Origin: Niastella sp.
Lineage (GTDB): Bacteria; Bacteroidota; Bacteroidia; Chitinophagales; Chitinophagaceae
DNA length: 64,000 bases
Reading direction: 5' to 3'
Assembly: GCA_017744515.1 (NCBI GenBank)
Contig: JAGIBF010000004.1
Location: forward strand, 1-64,000
Shown: piece after piece, positions 60,587-64,000 of the stretch
Layout of the letters: every line of letters starts with the position of its first letter
How positions within the stretch are numbered: position 1 is the stretch's first letter
Notes under the pieces: model-generated
Databases searched by the model: none
What the model was told of the DNA's origin: nothing
Seen by the model: the letters and a program-made list of their open reading frames with translations, nothing else
Made by a program: the position numbers and the translations under genes

Positions 60587-61420
60587 GTGTACGAGACTGT
60601 AACTGTAGACCAAGCGATTGCGAAGGCGCAACGGACAATCAATTTGCCTGTCATTCTTTTTATTGTAGGCGGCATTGCTGGCGCTGTTTATGTAGGTATC
60701 CAAAATATCCTGCCAGTCTGGATCATTCCAATAGGGATCGTGCTGGCCATCGGCTTCGGCTGGTTATACTGGAGTATTACGATCACCAAATGGAAGGTAT
60801 GGGCTTTTGAAAATGTCCGTAATGTGCATGAGCTAAAAAAGCGCGCGGTGAAAGAAAAACTGATCTGGTCCGATTATAGTTTCTGGAACAAAACAGAGAT
60901 CTGGTCGGCAATGGACCGTGCGAAATGGGAGTCTCTGCAAAGCAAGTTTAACCAGGACGATCTTTTTACCGATGACGTCACTGTTCCATCTGAAACGGTC
61001 ATCCGCTATTCCAGAAGCAAGAACTTCTTTGAGATGGCCATTATGCTGGCCATTATGGGGGTAGGCGTATACCTCTTGGCCGCTACCGACAGTGTTATTA
61101 TTGGCGTCATTTGCATTTTACTCGGAGGCTTCCTGGCTTATAAAGAGTACAAGCAGGCAACCAACACCGAGCCACAGATCATCTTAAGCGATAAAGGTAT
61201 TCAAACGGCGTCTACTCCTTTTTATGAATGGAATGATATTCTTGATGAAGATGTTGTTGACAGGCGTTCCGGTAAAACTACCAATTATTATCTCGTTTAT
61301 GATTATCCCGGAGGATCGGTCGAGGTACAAATCGACGACCTCGAAACGGATCAAAAAAAGTTATACGATTTGTTGAACTTGTATCGGGGACGTTACAAAA
61401 AGAAAAACAGACCCCGCTAA
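60587..61420 (+). CDS. Membrane protein of unknown function
   Basis: Protein of 277 residues starting at GTG. It has two hydrophobic pairs: LPVILFIVGGIAGAVYVGI with WIIPIGIVLAIGFGWLYWSI at the N-terminus, and AIMLAIMGVGVYLLAATDS with VIIGVICILLGGFLAYKEY mid-protein. The soluble C-terminal part (IILSDKGIQTASTPFYEWND, then YLVYDYPGGSVEVQIDDLET) resembles bacterial PH-like/YcxB-type domains that follow membrane helices, but I do not assign a family. No GTG-independent start with a better context was seen. Possibly monocistronic or first of a short unit with the next gene. Confidence 0.75.
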   Translation: MYETVTVDQAIAKAQRTINLPVILFIVGGIAGAVYVGIQNILPVWIIPIGIVLAIGFGWLYWSITITKWKVWAFENVRNVHELKKRAVKEKLIWSDYSFWNKTEIWSAMDRAKWESLQSKFNQDDLFTDDVTVPSETVIRYSRSKNFFEMAIMLAIMGVGVYLLAATDSVIIGVICILLGGFLAYKEYKQATNTEPQIILSDKGIQTASTPFYEWNDILDEDVVDRRSGKTTNYYLVYDYPGGSVEVQIDDLETDQKKLYDLLNLYRGRYKKKNRPR

Positions 61421-61462
61421 ATCTGCCAATACTTATAGTTTGTATTTTAAGCTTAAGTTACT

Positions 61463-61804
61463 ATGTGTAAGACCTGTGATTTTATCAGTGCTGTTTTTGT
61501 TGCGGCAAAAGAAGATCCTCATATGAACTATTCGCCGGTTGCAGGTATGTTAGAAGAAATGGAGAAGCAAGAAAGAATCGAACTTTTTGCAGGTGATTGT
61601 CTTCTTGATGAGATAGATGCGGAACTTGAAGATGAAAAACATTGGACTGTTTGCCATTATTTCAGGTGTGTCAATTGCAGACAATTCATTTTTACAGGCC
61701 TTTATATCAGGGGAGTGCCCATCTTTAAAACAATGGATTCTTTATTGGATGTTGATCTTGAGAAGATGTTGTGGGGCAGGGTGGGCGCCTATTTTAATAA
61801 GTAA
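61463..61804 (+). CDS. Small hypothetical protein with two CxxC motifs
   Basis: Acidic protein of 113 residues. It has CKTC at the N-terminus and CVNC within CHYFRCVNCRQFIFTGLYI, which could form a zinc site. The middle (MLEEMEKQERIELFAGDCLL, then DEIDAELEDEKHWTV) is helical. The pattern resembles small immunity-type or accessory proteins in Bacteroidota, but I do not recognise a family. It lies 42 bases after the membrane protein gene and 76 bases before the acetyltransferase gene. Confidence 0.7.
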   Translation: MCKTCDFISAVFVAAKEDPHMNYSPVAGMLEEMEKQERIELFAGDCLLDEIDAELEDEKHWTVCHYFRCVNCRQFIFTGLYIRGVPIFKTMDSLLDVDLEKMLWGRVGAYFNK

Positions 61805-61880
61805 ATGCTCATTATGCATTTTACCAAACTGGTCCCTAATATCCGAACTAAGGTTTCTAAGAATATTTCAATTTATCAAG

Positions 61881-62372
61881 ATGATTGTGTTAAGTAAGCC
61901 GGAAGATTTCAAACAGATCCTTGAGATCATAAACGACGCAGCTGTCGCGTATAAAGGAATTATACCGGAGGACAGGTGGCACGAGCCTTATATGCCAGAA
62001 GAAGAATTGCGTCATCAAATAAATGACGGAGTGATATTTTGGTGTTTTGTTGAAGAAGGTAGCATTATTGGTGTTATGGGTATTCAGGATAAAGGAGAGG
62101 TGACGTTAATCCGTCACGCCTATGTGCGCAGCGCCGCGCGGAAAAAGGGAATCGGCGGGCAACTGCTACAGCATTTAACCTCCCTGACTTCAAAGCCAGT
62201 GTTGATAGGTACCTGGGCTGATGCCACCTGGGCCATCGGCTTTTATCAGAAGCATAATTTTCGCCTTGTGTCCTACGAGGAAAAAGAGCAACTGCTTAGA
62301 AAGTATTGGACAATCCCCGAACGGCAAGTTGAGACATCGGTGGTTTTAGTAAGTTTACATTGGAAAATATAA
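61881..62372 (+). CDS. GNAT-family N-acetyltransferase
   Basis: Protein of 163 residues. It starts MIVLSKPEDFKQILEIINDA, with an acceptor-side segment YKGIIPEDRWHEPYMPEEEL and the acetyl-CoA motif IRHAYVRSAARKKGIGGQLL, then WAIGFYQKHNFRLV. The open frame extends 88 codons upstream, but that part overlaps the previous gene and has no GNAT-like sequence, so the ATG at 61881 is used. Substrate unknown. Confidence 0.9.
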   Translation: MIVLSKPEDFKQILEIINDAAVAYKGIIPEDRWHEPYMPEEELRHQINDGVIFWCFVEEGSIIGVMGIQDKGEVTLIRHAYVRSAARKKGIGGQLLQHLTSLTSKPVLIGTWADATWAIGFYQKHNFRLVSYEEKEQLLRKYWTIPERQVETSVVLVSLHWKI

Positions 62373-62396
62373 AAAGCTACACTATCTCATAGAGTA

Positions 62397-62430
62397 AACC
62401 CTTCAGGTCGTTGAGTCTGAAGGGTTTTGT
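62397..62430 (+). terminator. Terminator after the acetyltransferase
   Basis: AACCCTTCAG (62397-62406) pairs perfectly with CTGAAGGGTT (62417-62426) around ten bases; TTGT and T-rich sequence follow. Confidence 0.8.
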
Positions 62431-62526
62431 CTTGTGTAACTGTCCGGTACTACAAATTGAGTATTTCCTACGCAGGCTGAAGATTAGATTTTTGGACCAT
62501 CAAATCATCTTCTAAAGCGTAGAAAT

Positions 62527-64000
62527 ATGAAAAAGGTTTTTCTTTTCTCCTTTCTTATACTGATGGCAATCAGTAATGGTTGCCGGAAAAATGACCATAA
62601 GGGTAATGATGATCCGCCCATCCCCGGTCTGCCCAAAGAAGGCGTGCTGATCAGCACCAGTATGTTTGGCAGGGTAGTGGATGAGCAGGATAAGCCATTG
62701 TCGGGCGTCACTGTTGCCGGTGGCGGCAAAACGGCCCTTACGGATGACAATGGTGTTTTTGTGATCAACAATGTCATGCTCGATCAGGCACGCGCCTACA
62801 TTACAGCCACCAAGGCCGGTTACTTTGGCGGGTCGCGTATTTTTCAGCCTGTAAAGGATGGTACATCGAGGCCTCCGCTGATCAAAATGCTGGCTCAAAA
62901 AAGCATCGGTACCATCAAGGCTTCTACAGGTGGCTATGTGGAGTCTAAAGGTGGTACCAGAATAGAACTGCCGGCCAATGCAGTGGAAGGCTATACCGGA
63001 ACGATCAATGTAGTAGCCAATTACATCAACCCGACCAGTCCTGACTTCTTTGCGCGCATGCCGGGCGACCTGGCTGCGGATAATTCCGAAAACAAAAGAG
63101 GCGCCTTAATCTCTTATGGCATGTCGCATATAGACCTGTTGGATGACAATGGCAAAAAGCTAAAGATCAAAGCGGGTATGCAGGCAACTGTTACACTGCC
63201 TGTTCCCAAAAACTTACAGGCCAGTGCTACGCCTACCATCGCCATGTGGTATTTCGATGAAACCAAAGGCATCTGGAAGCAGGAGGGAAGTGGTACTTAT
63301 CAGAATGGGAAGTACGTAGGCAAGGTGTCGCATTTTTCCATCTGGAACTATGACCACTGGAATCCGCTGATGAACCTGCCCATGATTTTGCGGTGGATGT
63401 TGTCCAAGCTTTCCAGCGCACCACCCGAAGACCTCGATAATATCCTCAATCACCCGCCCGATTTTGTCGTCACAGTGAAGGATAAAAAGACAAAGACAAC
63501 GTTGTATACCAATACTTTTCCGCCTCCTGTGCGTGATCAGTCCAGCAATACACCTCAGGCAACCAGTACTGTTACCTTTCCATTGCCCAATATGACGGAA
63601 GTAATGGAAGTAACTGTTACGCCGGTACAGCCCGGGGGGCCAGACTATCCCCGGAATATCAATTACTCACCAACGGATGATGAGGTACCACCCTCAGCGC
63701 CCACGTTTGCTACGGAGCAGGAAAGTGTTACTGTAGAGGTGACGCCGACTAATCCGCCATCGACTATTACTATTACGCTTCCTCCGCAAGGTGGCGGGGG
63801 TGGTGGCAGTGGCGAGACGGTGGTGAATGTAAATGGTAAAGCGGTAAACTGTGAAAACAGACCCGTTACCACAGGCTATGTATTCATGAGCATGCGCAGT
63901 GGCAATACGATAGTCAAAAGCACCACGGCCCCCATTTTTGGCACTGAAGGACGTTTTACTGCACAGCATGTGTTCTTCAATGCGCTGCCAAACCGGGTTG
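62527..64000 (+). CDS. Surface lipoprotein with carboxypeptidase-like regulatory domain, 3' end outside window
   Basis: The frame from ATG 62527 is open to the last base (491 codons), so the gene continues beyond the window. It starts with a signal and lipobox (MKKVFLFSFLILMAISNGC, then RKNDHKG). A CarboxypepD_reg-like domain follows (STSMFGRVVDEQDKPLSGVT, ALTDDNGVFVINNVM). Next is a domain with GTRIELPANAVEGYTGTINV and ATPTIAMWYFDETKGIWKQE, then GKVSHFSIWNYDHW, which recalls secreted FAM171/CpD-associated proteins. Later parts are Pro/Thr-rich with a short Gly-rich tract (PPQGGGGGGSGETVV). It is probably surface-exposed and anchored by lipid. Function unknown. Confidence 0.85.
   Translation, partial: MKKVFLFSFLILMAISNGCRKNDHKGNDDPPIPGLPKEGVLISTSMFGRVVDEQDKPLSGVTVAGGGKTALTDDNGVFVINNVMLDQARAYITATKAGYFGGSRIFQPVKDGTSRPPLIKMLAQKSIGTIKASTGGYVESKGGTRIELPANAVEGYTGTINVVANYINPTSPDFFARMPGDLAADNSENKRGALISYGMSHIDLLDDNGKKLKIKAGMQATVTLPVPKNLQASATPTIAMWYFDETKGIWKQEGSGTYQNGKYVGKVSHFSIWNYDHWNPLMNLPMILRWMLSKLSSAPPEDLDNILNHPPDFVVTVKDKKTKTTLYTNTFPPPVRDQSSNTPQATSTVTFPLPNMTEVMEVTVTPVQPGGPDYPRNINYSPTDDEVPPSAPTFATEQESVTVEVTPTNPPSTITITLPPQGGGGGGSGETVVNVNGKAVNCENRPVTTGYVFMSMRSGNTIVKSTTAPIFGTEGRFTAQHVFFNALPNRV

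Noticed and set aside
61617-61880. N-terminal extension of the acetyltransferase at 61.9 kb
   Set aside because: It overlaps the previous gene in another frame and lacks GNAT-like sequence; a clean ATG sits at 61881.
1-64000. tRNA, rRNA, CRISPR, phage or insertion-sequence genes
   Set aside because: No cloverleaf with CCA-type ends, rRNA-like stretch, regularly spaced direct repeats or transposase/integrase motifs were noticed. The repeats found are short and dispersed.

Overview
The window looks like the chromosome of a member of the Bacteroidota, most likely in or near the family Chitinophagaceae. The grounds are a SusC/SusD pair with accessory surface lipoproteins, type A and type B C-terminal sorting domains of the type IX secretion system, two LytS/LytTR two-component pairs, -7 boxes of the TAnnTTTG type, and many lipoproteins whose lipobox Cys is followed by charged residues. 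No rRNA, tRNA, CRISPR array, phage gene, plasmid gene or transposase was seen.

Layout. 1-5.2 kb: the 3' part of a cholesterol-dependent-cytolysin-like pore former, followed directly by a propeller sensor kinase and a LytTR regulator. 5.2-5.7 kb: an FKBP isomerase. 5.86-14.7 kb: an operator region, SusC, SusD, two small surface lipoproteins, and an alginate-lyase-fold/beta-helix fusion enzyme. 14.8-16.7 kb: an Abi-like HEPN gene facing two small intracellular genes. 16.7-25.1 kb: a DUF1206 membrane protein, a broken DUF5694 gene, a secreted M36 metalloprotease and a large glycine-rich T9SS type B protein. 25.2-42.7 kb: mostly housekeeping and accessory genes (alcohol dehydrogenase, esterase, desaturase, Kelch lipoprotein, bestrophin, serine hydrolase, a second LytS/LytTR pair, a reductase remnant, an RtcB-like protein, universal stress protein, quinone reductase with HxlR regulator, TlpA-like protein, DUF4394 protein). 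42.8-52.9 kb: a tight four-gene minus-strand operon (two heparinase II/III-fold proteins, a BNR_4 propeller, a PL8-like lyase) divergent from a LacI-type regulator and a GH88 unsaturated uronyl hydrolase, with a second LacI gene convergent to GH88. 54.0-55.7 kb: a subtilisin-like protease convergent with a small stand-alone copy of its own prodomain. 55.9-58.6 kb: a two-subunit molybdenum hydroxylase. 58.7-64 kb: an ECF sigma factor with a membrane partner, repeats, membrane and hypothetical proteins, a GNAT enzyme, and a surface lipoprotein running off the window.

How it fits together. The SusCD operon near 6 kb and the lyase/LacI/GH88 block near 50 kb are 44 kb apart, but they share an almost identical operator-like upstream element that includes 35 identical bases. 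I read them as one split polysaccharide-utilisation regulon for a uronic-acid polymer. Lyases would cut the polymer at the surface or in the periplasm, SusCD would import the pieces, and GH88 would remove the unsaturated uronic acid. No sulfatase is present, which argues for an unsulfated substrate. The other notable observations are the cytolysin-like protein, the protease/prodomain pair, and a family of structured intergenic hairpins whose outer arms differ between copies while remaining paired. One hairpin copy lies inside the 5' end of a lyase-operon gene.
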